A model generated the notes under the pieces. The model made no database searches, was not told where the DNA came from, and saw only the letters and a program-made list of their open reading frames with translations. DNA of 64,000 nucleotides from NCBI GenBank assembly GCA_039944855.1, contig JBDUXZ010000024.1:202796-266795 (forward strand), written 5' to 3'. The stretch comes from Rhodothermales bacterium. Lineage in GTDB: Bacteria; Bacteroidota; Rhodothermia; Rhodothermales; JANQRZ01. Both the position numbers and the translations under genes were made by a program. Numbering within the stretch: the first letter of the stretch is position 1; the number at the start of each line of letters is the position of its first letter. Of this stretch, positions 27,942 to 37,019 are shown in pieces.

Positions 27942-28688
27942 GTGCTGTCGCGTCCGCTCCCCCTCCTCGCCGTTCTCCTGCTCCTATGCGCCGCGCCGGT
28001 CGAGGCGCAGGACGCCCCGATCGACACGACCGTCGTCGCCGAGGACCCGCCCACGACGCGGGATATCATCCTGCTCCACAAGATCTACAACTTCGAGGAG
28101 CCGGCCTTCACGTCCCTCATGCGGGGGGCCGACTGGACCTCACTCAAAACGTTTTATACCGCCGCCCCTGCCCTATGGCTCGGCACCCTGCTCCTCGACG
28201 ACGAGCACGACTATAAGCCGGCCTACCTGCTGACGCTGACGGAAGCGGCCACGGTCGGGACCGTTTTCGCGCTAAAGACGATCGTGAAGCGGCCCCGCCC
28301 GTACGCTTCGCTGTCGAGCATCGCCTCCCGGTCCCGAGGCTACAGTGAGGACGACGAGGTGTTCGACCCCCACTCGTTCCCATCGGGGCACGCCGCGACG
28401 TCGTTCGCGATCGCGACCTCGTTGAGCCTATCGTTCCCCGAGTGGTACGTGATCGCGCCGGCTACGCTCTGGGCCACGGCCGTGACGATCAGCCGACCCT
28501 GGCTCGGCGTTCACTATCCCACGGACATCGCCGTGGGGGCGGCGCTCGGGGTCGGGGCGGCGTTTGCTGTTCACGCGCTCGGCGAAATCATCACGCCGGA
28601 TGCGCTGCGCGGCGACGCCGATGACGAGGACGAAATGATGGCACGCCCGGCTCCGCCGGCGGTCCGTTTCGTGATCCCGCTCCGATGA
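27942..28688 (+). CDS. PAP2 superfamily membrane phosphatase
   Basis: 248 aa from a GTG at 27942. A signal peptide (LSRPLPLLAVLLLLCAAPVEAQD) precedes an ordered PAP2 triad: KTIVKRPRPY (motif K-x6-RP), PSGHAATSFAIA (PSGH) and SRPWLGVHYPTDIAVG (SR-x5-H-x3-D). It removes phosphate from lipid phosphates such as phosphatidic acid or undecaprenyl diphosphate at the periplasmic face. It overlaps the glycerophosphodiesterase gene (ATGA), which suggests joint lipid or phosphodiester turnover. Confidence 0.88.
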   Translation: MLSRPLPLLAVLLLLCAAPVEAQDAPIDTTVVAEDPPTTRDIILLHKIYNFEEPAFTSLMRGADWTSLKTFYTAAPALWLGTLLLDDEHDYKPAYLLTLTEAATVGTVFALKTIVKRPRPYASLSSIASRSRGYSEDDEVFDPHSFPSGHAATSFAIATSLSLSFPEWYVIAPATLWATAVTISRPWLGVHYPTDIAVGAALGVGAAFAVHALGEIITPDALRGDADDEDEMMARPAPPAVRFVIPLR

Positions 28689-29533
28689 CGGTGCCGCCGG
28701 GTTTCGACGTGCAGGGCCACCGGGGCGCGCGCGGCCTCGCCCCCGAGAACACGCTGCCGGCCTTCCGCCGCGCCCTCGAACTCGGCGTGACCACGCTCGA
28801 ACTCGACACCGTCGTCTCAGCCGACAGCCAGGTCGTGGTCTCGCACGACCCCGTGATGTCGGACGTGTTCTGCACGCACCCCGACGGGCGGCTCGTCGCG
28901 CCGGGCGAAGAGATCGTGCTCTTCGACCTCCCGTACGCAGAGATCGCCCGCTTTGACTGCGGCAGCCGGCCAAACCCGCGCTTCCCCGAGCAGGCGTTGG
29001 AGTCGGTGCCGAAGCCGCTCCTCCGCGACGTGGTCCGGTTCGCCGAGGCGTGGGCGCGCGAGCACGACCGTCCCGTGTTTTACAACGTCGAGACGAAGTC
29101 GACGCCGGCGGGGGACGGGCGGCTGCACCCGCCGCCGGCGGAGTTCGTTGATCTTATTTGGGACGTGGTCGAGGCGGAGGGCGTGGCCGAGCGGTTTACG
29201 CTGCAATCGTTCGACGTGCGAACGTTGCAGGCGGCGCGCGAGCGGGCGCTGCCGATCCGCCTCGCCCTCCTCGTCGCCGATGTCCACCTCGACTCGGACC
29301 GCTCGGCCCTCCGGTATCTCGACGACGGGCTCGACGTGCTCGGGTTCGTGCCGGAGATCTACAGCCCGGAGCACACGCTCGTCACGGCGCCCGTCGTGGA
29401 GGCGGCGCACACGCTCGGGATGGCGGTGATTCCGTGGACGGTGAACGAGCGCGCCGCGATGGAGCGGCTCGTCGGGCTCGGCGTGGATGGGCTGATCACG
29501 GACTACCCGGACCGCGCCGCCGGCCTGCGGTGA
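28685..29533 (+). CDS. Glycerophosphodiester phosphodiesterase
   Basis: 282 aa. GHRGARGLAPENTLPAFRRAL with the catalytic His, LELDTVVSADSQVVVSHDP (acid and second His), YNVETKS, FTLQSFD and IPWTVNE mark the GDPD TIM barrel. No signal peptide is seen at the chosen ATG, so it is probably cytoplasmic. It hydrolyses glycerophosphodiesters to glycerol-3-phosphate and an alcohol. The ATG overlaps the PAP2 stop, so they are co-translated. Confidence 0.92.
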   Translation: MTVPPGFDVQGHRGARGLAPENTLPAFRRALELGVTTLELDTVVSADSQVVVSHDPVMSDVFCTHPDGRLVAPGEEIVLFDLPYAEIARFDCGSRPNPRFPEQALESVPKPLLRDVVRFAEAWAREHDRPVFYNVETKSTPAGDGRLHPPPAEFVDLIWDVVEAEGVAERFTLQSFDVRTLQAARERALPIRLALLVADVHLDSDRSALRYLDDGLDVLGFVPEIYSPEHTLVTAPVVEAAHTLGMAVIPWTVNERAAMERLVGLGVDGLITDYPDRAAGLR

Positions 29534-29585
29534 CGAATCCCGGATCGGTTCACTTTTGGAGCGCGGTCGCGAGCCGTCACCGTGA

Positions 29586-29608
29586 GCGAGGCATGCCTCG
29601 CCCCTACG
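29586..29608. repeat. Dispersed palindrome (copy c)
   Basis: GCGAGGCATGCCTCGC (29586-29601) is a perfect 16-bp palindrome, followed by CCCTACG, the right arm shared with 39783-39812. It lies 50 bp after the GDPD stop. The left GTAG arm is not preserved, so this copy is degenerate. Confidence 0.45.
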
Positions 29609-29655
29609 GACGGGAGGATCGGCATGGCTGCGGCGCGGCGGGGGAGCGGTCGGTG

Positions 29656-29663
29656 TATTTTCG
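29656..29663 (+). promoter_or_regulatory. TAnnTTTG-like -7 element for S46 peptidase
   Basis: TATTTTCG lies 40 bp upstream of the ATG at 29704. Confidence 0.45.
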
Positions 29664-29703
29664 GTGGCTCGTCACCCCATCCCCTTTCTCTTGCCGATCC
29701 GCG

Positions 29704-31818
29704 ATGCTCAACCGATTCTGCCTGCTCTGCGCCCTCCTCGTTTTCGCCGCGCCATCCGCCTTCGCTCAAGAGGCCGACGTGATGCGCGCCGGACCGCTCG
29801 ACAACGGCAAGATGTGGCTGTTCGAGAACCCGCCCGTCGAGTACCTCGCCGATACGTACGACTTCCGACCTGACGCGGCGTGGTTCGAGCGCGCCCGCCT
29901 CGCGGCGCTCCGCTTGCCCGGCTGCTCGGCCTCGTTCGTCTCCTCGGACGGCCTGATCGCCACGAACCACCACTGCGTCCGCGGCTCGATCGTCGACGTG
30001 TCGCAGCCCGACGAGCGTCTCGCCGACGAGGGGTTCTTTGCCCGTTCGATGGAGGAGGAGCGCGCCGTGCCCGGCCTCTATGTGGACCAACTCGTCGCGA
30101 TCACCGACGTGACGAACCGCATCGAGGCCGCCGTCGCCGAGGCGGAGACGGACGCCGAGCGGGCCGAGGCCCGTCGCGCCGAAGTCGAGGCGGTGGAAGC
30201 GGAGATGGCAGCGGGGGAGGAGGGGATGACGGTGCAGGTCGTCTCGCTCTACAACGGCGGGAAATACTCCGCGTACACCTTCCGCCGCTACGACGATCTC
30301 CGGCTCGTAGCCGCGCCCGAGACCGCGCTCGGCTTCTTCGGCGGCGACGCCGACAACTTCACGTACCCCAGGTATGCGCTCGACTTCGCGTTCCTCCGCG
30401 CCTACGACGACGCGGGCCGCCCGCTCGACACGTCGGCCTTCTACTTCCCGTGGAGCACGGAGGGCACCGAGCCCGGCGACCTCATCTTCGTCATCGGCAA
30501 TCCCGGCTCGACGGATCGCGGCGACACCTTCGCCCAGCTCGAATGGCGGCGCGACGTGCAGATCCCGAGCCTGCTCGAATACCTCGGAGGCCGGATCGAC
30601 GCGCTCGACGTGTACCTCGCCGCGAACCCCGACGACGCAGCGGTGCGGAACCAGCGCTTCGGGCTGAGTAACGCGTTTAAAGCGTACACGGGGCGGCAGG
30701 ACGCCCTCGCGAACGAGATCATCACCTCCCGGCGCCGTGACTCCGAGCGCCAGTTCCGCGCTGCCATCGACGCAGACCCGGCGCTCCGCGCGGAGTACGG
30801 CGACCTCTTCGGCCGGATGACCGACCTCCAGCGGGCGAAGCGCGAACTCGCCCCGGCGTACGGTGCATTCGCCGGGATCACGAATGCGCGGTACGGCTCC
30901 GCGCCGCTTCTCCGGGGCTACCTCGTCGCCCAGCTTCTCGGGGCACAGCAGGCCGGGGCGGACGATGCCGCCGCCGGGCTTCGCGGGACGATCGCCTCCA
31001 TCGAAGACAAGCCCAGCGACATAGATGAGCGCTACCTCGCCGCCCAGCTCCGGCAGTTCGAGCGGTTCCTCGAACCGGCGCTCGTGAACCCGGTCCTGCG
31101 CGGGCGGACGCCCGCCGAGGCTGCCGCCGACATCGTTGCCGAGTCGGCGCTCGCGACGGCCGAGGGCACGCAGCAGGCGCTCGCCGCCGGCACGCTCGGC
31201 CCCGACGATCCGGCCGTCGCGCTCGCGCTCGCCGTCGCGTCGCGCTACGCCGATTATCAGAGTGCGAGCGCGGCGCTCGACGAGCAGGAAGGCGAAGTCG
31301 CACGCCGGCTCGGGCAGGCGCGGTTCGCCGTCTACGGCACCGCCGTTCCCCCCGACGCCACGTTCTCGCCCCGCTTCACCGACGGCGTCGTGCGGCCCTA
31401 CGAGTACAACGGCACCGTCGCCCCGCCGTACACCACGCTGTTCGGGCTCTACGACCGCAACGCCTCGTTCGGGCAGGACTCGGAGTGGGCGCTCCCCGAC
31501 ACGTGGCTCCCCGCGCCGCCCGACCTCGACCGCTCGACCCCGCTCAACTTCGTCTCGACCTCCGACACGATTGGCGGCAACTCCGGCTCGCCCGCCGTGG
31601 ACCGCGACCTCCGCCTCGTCGGGCTCAACTTCGACCGGACGATCGAGGGCCTCAGCCGCGACTACATCTATTTCGCCGACCGGGGCCGGAACGTGATGGT
31701 CGATGCCCGCGCCGTCATCGAGTCGCTCGACACCGTGTACGACCTCGACCGCATCGTGCAGGAGCTGCGGACGGGCGAGGCCGTCGCGACCGAGGCCGAA
31801 GCTGACGCGCGACCGTAG
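29704..31818 (+). CDS. S46 family dipeptidyl-peptidase, DPP11-like
   Basis: 704 aa, the usual S46 length, with a signal peptide cleaved after AFAQ. The catalytic triad is visible: His in ATNHHC (about 90), Asp in YPRYALDFAFLR and Ser in GGNSGSPAV. The residue 18 positions after the nucleophile Ser is Arg (GLNFDRTIEG). From memory of the Porphyromonas enzymes, Arg at this site gives DPP11 its preference for Asp/Glu at P1, whereas DPP7 has Gly; acidic specificity is therefore predicted. It removes dipeptides from oligopeptides in the periplasm, supporting peptide use as carbon and nitrogen source. Confidence 0.93.
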   Translation: MLNRFCLLCALLVFAAPSAFAQEADVMRAGPLDNGKMWLFENPPVEYLADTYDFRPDAAWFERARLAALRLPGCSASFVSSDGLIATNHHCVRGSIVDVSQPDERLADEGFFARSMEEERAVPGLYVDQLVAITDVTNRIEAAVAEAETDAERAEARRAEVEAVEAEMAAGEEGMTVQVVSLYNGGKYSAYTFRRYDDLRLVAAPETALGFFGGDADNFTYPRYALDFAFLRAYDDAGRPLDTSAFYFPWSTEGTEPGDLIFVIGNPGSTDRGDTFAQLEWRRDVQIPSLLEYLGGRIDALDVYLAANPDDAAVRNQRFGLSNAFKAYTGRQDALANEIITSRRRDSERQFRAAIDADPALRAEYGDLFGRMTDLQRAKRELAPAYGAFAGITNARYGSAPLLRGYLVAQLLGAQQAGADDAAAGLRGTIASIEDKPSDIDERYLAAQLRQFERFLEPALVNPVLRGRTPAEAAADIVAESALATAEGTQQALAAGTLGPDDPAVALALAVASRYADYQSASAALDEQEGEVARRLGQARFAVYGTAVPPDATFSPRFTDGVVRPYEYNGTVAPPYTTLFGLYDRNASFGQDSEWALPDTWLPAPPDLDRSTPLNFVSTSDTIGGNSGSPAVDRDLRLVGLNFDRTIEGLSRDYIYFADRGRNVMVDARAVIESLDTVYDLDRIVQELRTGEAVATEAEADARP

Positions 31819-31820
31819 GG

Positions 31821-33275
31821 CTAGCGAACGGCTCCGGTGCGGTGCGCGCGCCGGAGCCGTCGCCAGCGGCGGGCGAGGCTCTTCGGCCCGGCCGAGGCCG
31901 TGGCGAAGGCGTGGAGGAGCGGGCTGAACCCCTGCATCGGGTTGAATGTGCGGGCCGTGTCGCGGATGATGTAGGCGACGCGGAGGTGGGGCCGCGCGCT
32001 CGGCTCCGGCACCCGGCTCAGCAGCATCCACCCCCCGAGCCGGAGCGCGGCGCTCACGACGAACACCACCTTCAGCGTGGATGGGAGCACGGAGCCCAGC
32101 AGGCCCGCCGTCACGGCTTCGGCCAGCGCGCCTCCCACGAGCGGGCCGAGTGCTCCGGCCACGCCGACGAGGGCTGCCTGAACGGCGAAGAACGAGGTCT
32201 TCCCGGAGTCCGGGGCTAACCGCATCATGAGGTTGCCGGTCGCGAGCGCCTGCCCGCCCCACACGAACCCCCCGCTGAAGCTCGCCGCGAGCATCACGCC
32301 GAGGCCGAACGCCGAGGGGCCGGCCGCCAGCCACCAGATGGGTTGGAGCGTGATCGCCAGCCCGACGGCGCGGAGCACCTGCCGCTCGCCGTAGCGGTCG
32401 GCCAGCGGCCCCCACACCCGCTGCCCGAGCAGGTTCGAGCCCGTGCTCACCGCCGTCAGCAGCATGGCCGTGCCCGGACCGAAGCCGGCCTCGCGGATCG
32501 TGAACACGGTGAAGAACGGCGAGGCCACCTGCACGGCGAACCCGAAGAGCGCCGCGTACGCGACGTAGCGGCGGAAGCCGGGGTCGCGGAGGGGCGGGGC
32601 GAACTGCGCGAAGAACCCGCCCTCGGCCGGCTGCGCGGGGCGCGGCTCCGGCTGGCGCGCGAGGAAGGCGATGCTGGCGAATCGCGCCAGGACCCCGACG
32701 CCGATCGCGATGAGATAGAGCGGGAGGGGATCCGCGGAGCGGCCGATGAGGTGGCCGGCGGCGAGGGCCGTCACGGCGGCGAGCCCGTTGCACGCGACGT
32801 TGCGCGCCCCGAAGTACCGCCCGCGCAGACGCTGCGGGATGAGGTCGCTGATCCAACTCGTCCAGCCTACTGCGACGAGGGCCGTCGGGATCTGCTGGAG
32901 CGCGAGCACGCCGAGCACGACGAGGAGCGCCGTCGGTCGGTCGATCCACACGACGGCGGCGGCGCTGAGGGCCCAGAGGAGCGCGTCGGCCACCGCGCCG
33001 GCTACGACGACCGGCTTCCGCCAGCCCCCGCGACGGCGGACGGCTTCGGCACCGAGGGGTTGGAGGAGCTGGCCGAGGAGCGGGAGCGCCGCCACGAGCC
33101 CGACCTCGAAGTCCGCCGCGCCGAGGGCGAGGAGGAACGTGACGAGGAGCGGTCCGCCCGTCAGCGTCACGTACTGCGTGGCGAAGACGCCGTCGAGCGT
33201 GCTGAGGCGCATGGTCCGGCGCGTTTGCTGCGCGCGGGACGAGGTGGCGTGGGGAAGGGGGTGGCGGGAAAGCAT
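31821..33275 (-). CDS. Major facilitator superfamily transporter
   Basis: 484 aa with an ATG at 33275; an alternative at 33212 begins MRLSTLDGVF, closer to TM1. Twelve hydrophobic helices are readable, starting QYVTLTGGPLLVTFLLALGA. An MFS-A-like loop (QRLRGRYFGARNVACN) joins TM4-5, and WGPLADRYGERQVLRAVGL marks the start of the second half. The order resembles drug/H+ antiporters or uncharacterised MFS permeases of Bacteroidota. Substrate unknown. It converges on the S46 gene with a 2-bp gap. Confidence 0.82.
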   Translation of the reverse strand: MLSRHPLPHATSSRAQQTRRTMRLSTLDGVFATQYVTLTGGPLLVTFLLALGAADFEVGLVAALPLLGQLLQPLGAEAVRRRGGWRKPVVVAGAVADALLWALSAAAVVWIDRPTALLVVLGVLALQQIPTALVAVGWTSWISDLIPQRLRGRYFGARNVACNGLAAVTALAAGHLIGRSADPLPLYLIAIGVGVLARFASIAFLARQPEPRPAQPAEGGFFAQFAPPLRDPGFRRYVAYAALFGFAVQVASPFFTVFTIREAGFGPGTAMLLTAVSTGSNLLGQRVWGPLADRYGERQVLRAVGLAITLQPIWWLAAGPSAFGLGVMLAASFSGGFVWGGQALATGNLMMRLAPDSGKTSFFAVQAALVGVAGALGPLVGGALAEAVTAGLLGSVLPSTLKVVFVVSAALRLGGWMLLSRVPEPSARPHLRVAYIIRDTARTFNPMQGFSPLLHAFATASAGPKSLARRWRRLRRAHRTGAVR

Positions 33276-33339
33276 GGGTGAGGGGAGAAGGGCCGTCAAC
33301 GCTACCGACGAGGGGCGGCAGTGCGCCGGGCCCGCGCGT

Positions 33340-33346
33340 TACTTTC
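33340..33346 (+). promoter_or_regulatory. TAnnTTTG-like element upstream of msrA
   Basis: TACTTTC lies about 112 bp upstream of the msrA ATG. That distance is longer than at other genes here, so it may not be the start site. Confidence 0.3.
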
Positions 33347-33458
33347 TCGTGAACCTCTCATCCTCCTTCGCTCCGGCGGTGTGGAGCGGCGTGGCGATGG
33401 AGCTTCAGGCAGGATTGTGCGTTGGAACGAGCACTTCCCCCAACCGAGCCCCATCCCC

Positions 33459-34007
33459 ATGTCTGATCTCTCCACGGCCACCCTCGGCGGCGGCTGCTTC
33501 TGGTGCGTCGAAGCCGTCATGCAGCCGCTGCGCGGCGTCCACCGCGTCGTCTCCGGTTACATGGGCGGCAGCGTCGACAACCCGACGTACCACGCCGTAT
33601 GCACCGGCAGCACCGGCCACGCCGAAGTTGTGCAAGTCCATTTCGACCCCGACGTCGTGAGCTACCGCGACCTCCTGTACGTCTTCTTCGCCACGCACGA
33701 CCCGACGACGCTGAACCGGCAGGGCGCCGACACCGGCACGCAATACCGCTCCGTCGTCTTCACGCATGACGACGAGCAGCGGCGCGTCGCCGACGAGGTC
33801 ATCGCCGACCTCACCGAGCAGAACGTGTTCGGCCGCCCGATCGTGACCGAGGTGACGGAGGCGGAGACGTTCTTCGAGGCCGAGGCCTACCATCAGGACT
33901 ACTTCGCCAACAACCCGCGCCAGCCGTACTGTCAGGCCGTCATCGCGCCGAAGGTGGCGAAGCTGCGCAAGCACTACCTCGACCGGCTGAAGTCGGAAGC
34001 GGCCTGA
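33459..34007 (+). CDS. msrA: Peptide-methionine (S)-S-oxide reductase MsrA
   Basis: 182 aa. The catalytic [10 protein letters not shown] is near residue 10, followed by [21 protein letters not shown] and [13 protein letters not shown]-terminal Cys in [12 protein letters not shown] can act as resolving residue. It repairs methionine-S-sulfoxide using thioredoxin. The ATG at 33459 gives the family's usual length of about 180 aa; the upstream extension contains no conserved residues. Confidence 0.96.
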   Translation: MSDLSTATLGGGCFWCVEAVMQPLRGVHRVVSGYMGGSVDNPTYHAVCTGSTGHAEVVQVHFDPDVVSYRDLLYVFFATHDPTTLNRQGADTGTQYRSVVFTHDDEQRRVADEVIADLTEQNVFGRPIVTEVTEAETFFEAEAYHQDYFANNPRQPYCQAVIAPKVAKLRKHYLDRLKSEAA

Positions 34008-34043
34008 GGATCGGGGAGCGCGCGGACGTTCGGGCGGGCGGGC

Positions 34044-34051
34044 TATCTTGT
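34044..34051 (+). promoter_or_regulatory. TAnnTTTG-like -7 element for ppc
   Basis: TATCTTGT lies 23 bp upstream of the GTG at 34075. Confidence 0.45.
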
Positions 34052-34074
34052 CCGTCCACTCACTTCCTCCGCCC

Positions 34075-36894
34075 GTGTCCATCCCCACCGCGCTCCCCGG
34101 CGGTCTCGATGTCGAGGCCGAAGGGTCCGGCATCTCCGCCCCGCTCTCCCGCCACGTCAACCTCCTCGGCGCGCTCCTCGGCCGTGCCGTCCGCGAGCGC
34201 TACGGCGACGCCACGTTCGACCTCATCGAACGGCTCCGCGCGCTCTGCCGCGACGCGGACGCGGGGCCGCAGCAGCTCGACGAGGCCGCGCGCCTCGTCG
34301 CCGAGCAGCCGCTGGAGCGGCTGAGCGCGCTGCTCCGCGCGTTTACGACGTTTTTCCACCTCGTCAACAAAGCCGAGCAGCTCGAAATCCTCCGCATCAA
34401 CCGCGAGCGGGCGCGGTCCGCCGACGCCGAGCACCCGCGTGGCGAGTCCGTCGCCGAAGTCGTCCACCGGCTCCGTGCCGAGGGCCGCTCGCTCGACGAC
34501 GTGCTCGCGCTCGTCGGCCGGCTCGACATCCAGCCGACGCTGACGGCGCACCCGACCGAGGCCCGCCGCCGCAGCATCCTCTACCACCAGCAGCGCATCG
34601 CCGAGCTCCTCGAAGGGCTCCGCGCGGCGGACACGACGCCGGCCGAAGAGGACGCGCTCGTGCGCGAGATCGAGAACGCGATCCGCCTCCTCCTCGCCAC
34701 CGACGAGATCCGGCCCGCCGCCGTGACCGTCGAGGACGAGGTGCGGAATGGGCTCTACTTCGTCGCCACGAGCATCTGGCAGACGATCCCGCGCATCCAC
34801 GCCGACCTCCGCCGCTCGCTCCGCGCCGAGTTCGGCGACGAGGCGGAGGGTGCCGATATCCCGCCGTTCCTCCGCTACCGCTCGTGGATCGGCGGCGACC
34901 GCGACGGGAATCCCCGCGTCACGGCCGACGTGACGGCGTGGACGCTGCGGGCCCACCGCGAGGACGCCCTCCGCCTCCACCGCCGCGCCCTCGACGACCT
35001 CCGCCTCGTCCTCTCCGTCTCCGACCGGCAGGCCAGCGGCTTCGACGCCCTCCGCGCATCCATCGACGCCGACCGCGCCCTCGTGGACCTCGACGAGCGG
35101 CGGTGGCGGCAGAACGCGCACGAGCCCGTGCGCCTAAAGATCTCGCTGATGGAGGCCAAGCTCGACCGGCTCCTCGCCGAGTCCCAGGCGCCCGCCGCCG
35201 AGCCGCTCGCCTACAGCGCCGCCGACTTCCGTGCCGACCTCGGCCTCCTCGCCGGCGCCCTCCGCGCCGCCGGGCTCGACGCGCTCGCCGACGACGGCCC
35301 GCTCGCCGACCTCATCGTGCAAGCCGAGACGTTCGGCTTCCACCTCGCCGCGCTCGACCTCCGCCAGCACAGCCGCGTCCACGAAGCCGCCGTCGCCGAC
35401 CTCCTCCGCCTCGCCGGCGTCGAGGACGACTACGCCGCGCTCGGTGAGGACGCCCGGCTGGAGGTGCTGGCGCAGGAACTGCGAAACCCGCGCCCGCTCC
35501 TCCCGAGCGGGGCCGACCTCGGGAAGGAGACACGCGACGTGCTCGACGTGCTCGCGGTGGCGCGGCGCGCGCTCGACCGCGAGCCGGAGAGCATCGGCTC
35601 GTACATCATCTCGATGACCGACGCCGTGAGCGACGTGCTCGAAGTCCTCCTCCTGCTCCAAGAGGCGGGGCTGTGGCGGATGCAGCGCGACGGCGCCGTG
35701 ACGTGCCCCGTCGATGTCGTTCCGCTCCTTGAAACGATCGCCGATCTGGAGCATGGCGAGGCCCTGCTCGCGAAGCTTTTCAGCCACCCGATCTACGTCC
35801 GCCAGCTCGTCGCGCGCGGGCGGATGCAGGAGGTGATGCTCGGCTACTCGGACTCGAACAAGGACGGCGGCTACTGGCAGGCGAACTGGGCGCTGCACAA
35901 GGCGCAGGGCGCGATCTCCCGCGTGTGTCACCGCTTCGGGCTCGACCTCCGGCTGTTCCACGGGCGAGGCGGGACCGTCGGGCGCGGCGGCGGCCGGGCG
36001 AACCAGGCGATCCGCGCGATGCCGCCCGAGTCGCAGAGCGGCCGGATCCGCTTCACCGAGCAGGGCGAAGTGATCTCGTTCCGCTACGCCCTCCCCGGCA
36101 TCGCCCGGCGCCACCTCGAGCAGATCGTCCACGCCCAACTCGGCGCCCTCGCCGACGCGCCGCCCGCCGACTCCCCCGTCTTCGCCGGCCCGACAAATGA
36201 CGACCGCCGCGCCTTCATGCACACGTCTGCCAGAGCGTCGATGCGTGCCTACCGCGATCTCATCGACGCGCCGGAGTTCTGGCCGTGGTACCTCGCTGCG
36301 ACGCCCATCGAGCACATCGCCGGGCTCCCGATGGCCTCGCGCCCGATCTCGCGCAAGGCCGCCAGCGAGGTCGATTTCGACGGCCTCCGCGCGATCCCGT
36401 GGGTGTTCGCATGGACGCAGCCGCGCTACGGCGTTCCCGGCTGGTACGGCGTCGGGACGGCGTTCGAGGAAGCGCTCGGCGCGGGCGATGTGGACGTCGA
36501 CCGGCTCCGCGCGATCCACGCCGAGTGGCCGTTCTTCCAGGCCGTCGTGGCGAACGCGCTCCGCGAGATGGCGCGGGCCCGCCTCGTGATTGCCGCCCGC
36601 TACGCCGCGCTCGCCGACGAGCCCGTGCACAAGCGCATCAACGCCGAGTTCGAGCGGACGGAGCGCGCGCTCCTCGCCGTCGCCGGGCAGGACGACTTGC
36701 TCAGCCACAGCCCCGTCATCGAGAAGTCGATCCGCTTGCGGAACCCGTACACCGACGTGTTGAACCTGGTCCAACTCGAACTCATGCAGCGCTGGCGCGG
36801 CGGTGGAGCCACGGGCGACGACGCCGAGGCGTTGCGCGAGGCGCTCTTCGTCTCCGTTAACGGCATCGCCGCCGCCATGCAGAGCACGGGGTAG
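34075..36894 (+). CDS. ppc: Phosphoenolpyruvate carboxylase
   Basis: 939 aa from a GTG at 34075; a TTG at 34048 lies within the -7 element and is rejected. Catalytic motifs are intact: DIQPTLTAHPTEARRRS (active-site His), YRSWIGGDRDGNP, VMLGYSDSNKDGGYWQANW, LFHGRGGTVGRGGG and RFTEQGEVISFRYA. The C-terminus ends in QSTG, a variant of the conserved QNTG. It carboxylates PEP to oxaloacetate as an anaplerotic step and pairs metabolically with PpdK in this window. Confidence 0.97.
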   Translation: MSIPTALPGGLDVEAEGSGISAPLSRHVNLLGALLGRAVRERYGDATFDLIERLRALCRDADAGPQQLDEAARLVAEQPLERLSALLRAFTTFFHLVNKAEQLEILRINRERARSADAEHPRGESVAEVVHRLRAEGRSLDDVLALVGRLDIQPTLTAHPTEARRRSILYHQQRIAELLEGLRAADTTPAEEDALVREIENAIRLLLATDEIRPAAVTVEDEVRNGLYFVATSIWQTIPRIHADLRRSLRAEFGDEAEGADIPPFLRYRSWIGGDRDGNPRVTADVTAWTLRAHREDALRLHRRALDDLRLVLSVSDRQASGFDALRASIDADRALVDLDERRWRQNAHEPVRLKISLMEAKLDRLLAESQAPAAEPLAYSAADFRADLGLLAGALRAAGLDALADDGPLADLIVQAETFGFHLAALDLRQHSRVHEAAVADLLRLAGVEDDYAALGEDARLEVLAQELRNPRPLLPSGADLGKETRDVLDVLAVARRALDREPESIGSYIISMTDAVSDVLEVLLLLQEAGLWRMQRDGAVTCPVDVVPLLETIADLEHGEALLAKLFSHPIYVRQLVARGRMQEVMLGYSDSNKDGGYWQANWALHKAQGAISRVCHRFGLDLRLFHGRGGTVGRGGGRANQAIRAMPPESQSGRIRFTEQGEVISFRYALPGIARRHLEQIVHAQLGALADAPPADSPVFAGPTNDDRRAFMHTSARASMRAYRDLIDAPEFWPWYLAATPIEHIAGLPMASRPISRKAASEVDFDGLRAIPWVFAWTQPRYGVPGWYGVGTAFEEALGAGDVDVDRLRAIHAEWPFFQAVVANALREMARARLVIAARYAALADEPVHKRINAEFERTERALLAVAGQDDLLSHSPVIEKSIRLRNPYTDVLNLVQLELMQRWRGGGATGDDAEALREALFVSVNGIAAAMQSTG

Positions 36895-36988
36895 GGGAGG
36901 ACCGGCGAATCGAACGCCACCGTGTGGCGACGCGATGACGAAAACCGAGGGGTGGGCATGTCGAGGCTAACGATGAGTAGCGCGGACG

Positions 36989-36996
36989 TATCTTCG
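36989..36996 (+). promoter_or_regulatory. TAnnTTTG-like -7 element for 37020-38036
   Basis: TATCTTCG lies 23 bp upstream of the ATG at 37020, the same spacing as at ppc and the PAP2 gene. Confidence 0.45.
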
Positions 36997-37019
36997 CGGG
37001 CTCACGGTTTCATCCCCCT

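Noticed and set aside
29503..32949. A long minus-strand frame opposite the S46 gene
   Set aside because: Shadow frame: it crosses two convergent real genes (S46 and MFS) and has no recognisable domain.
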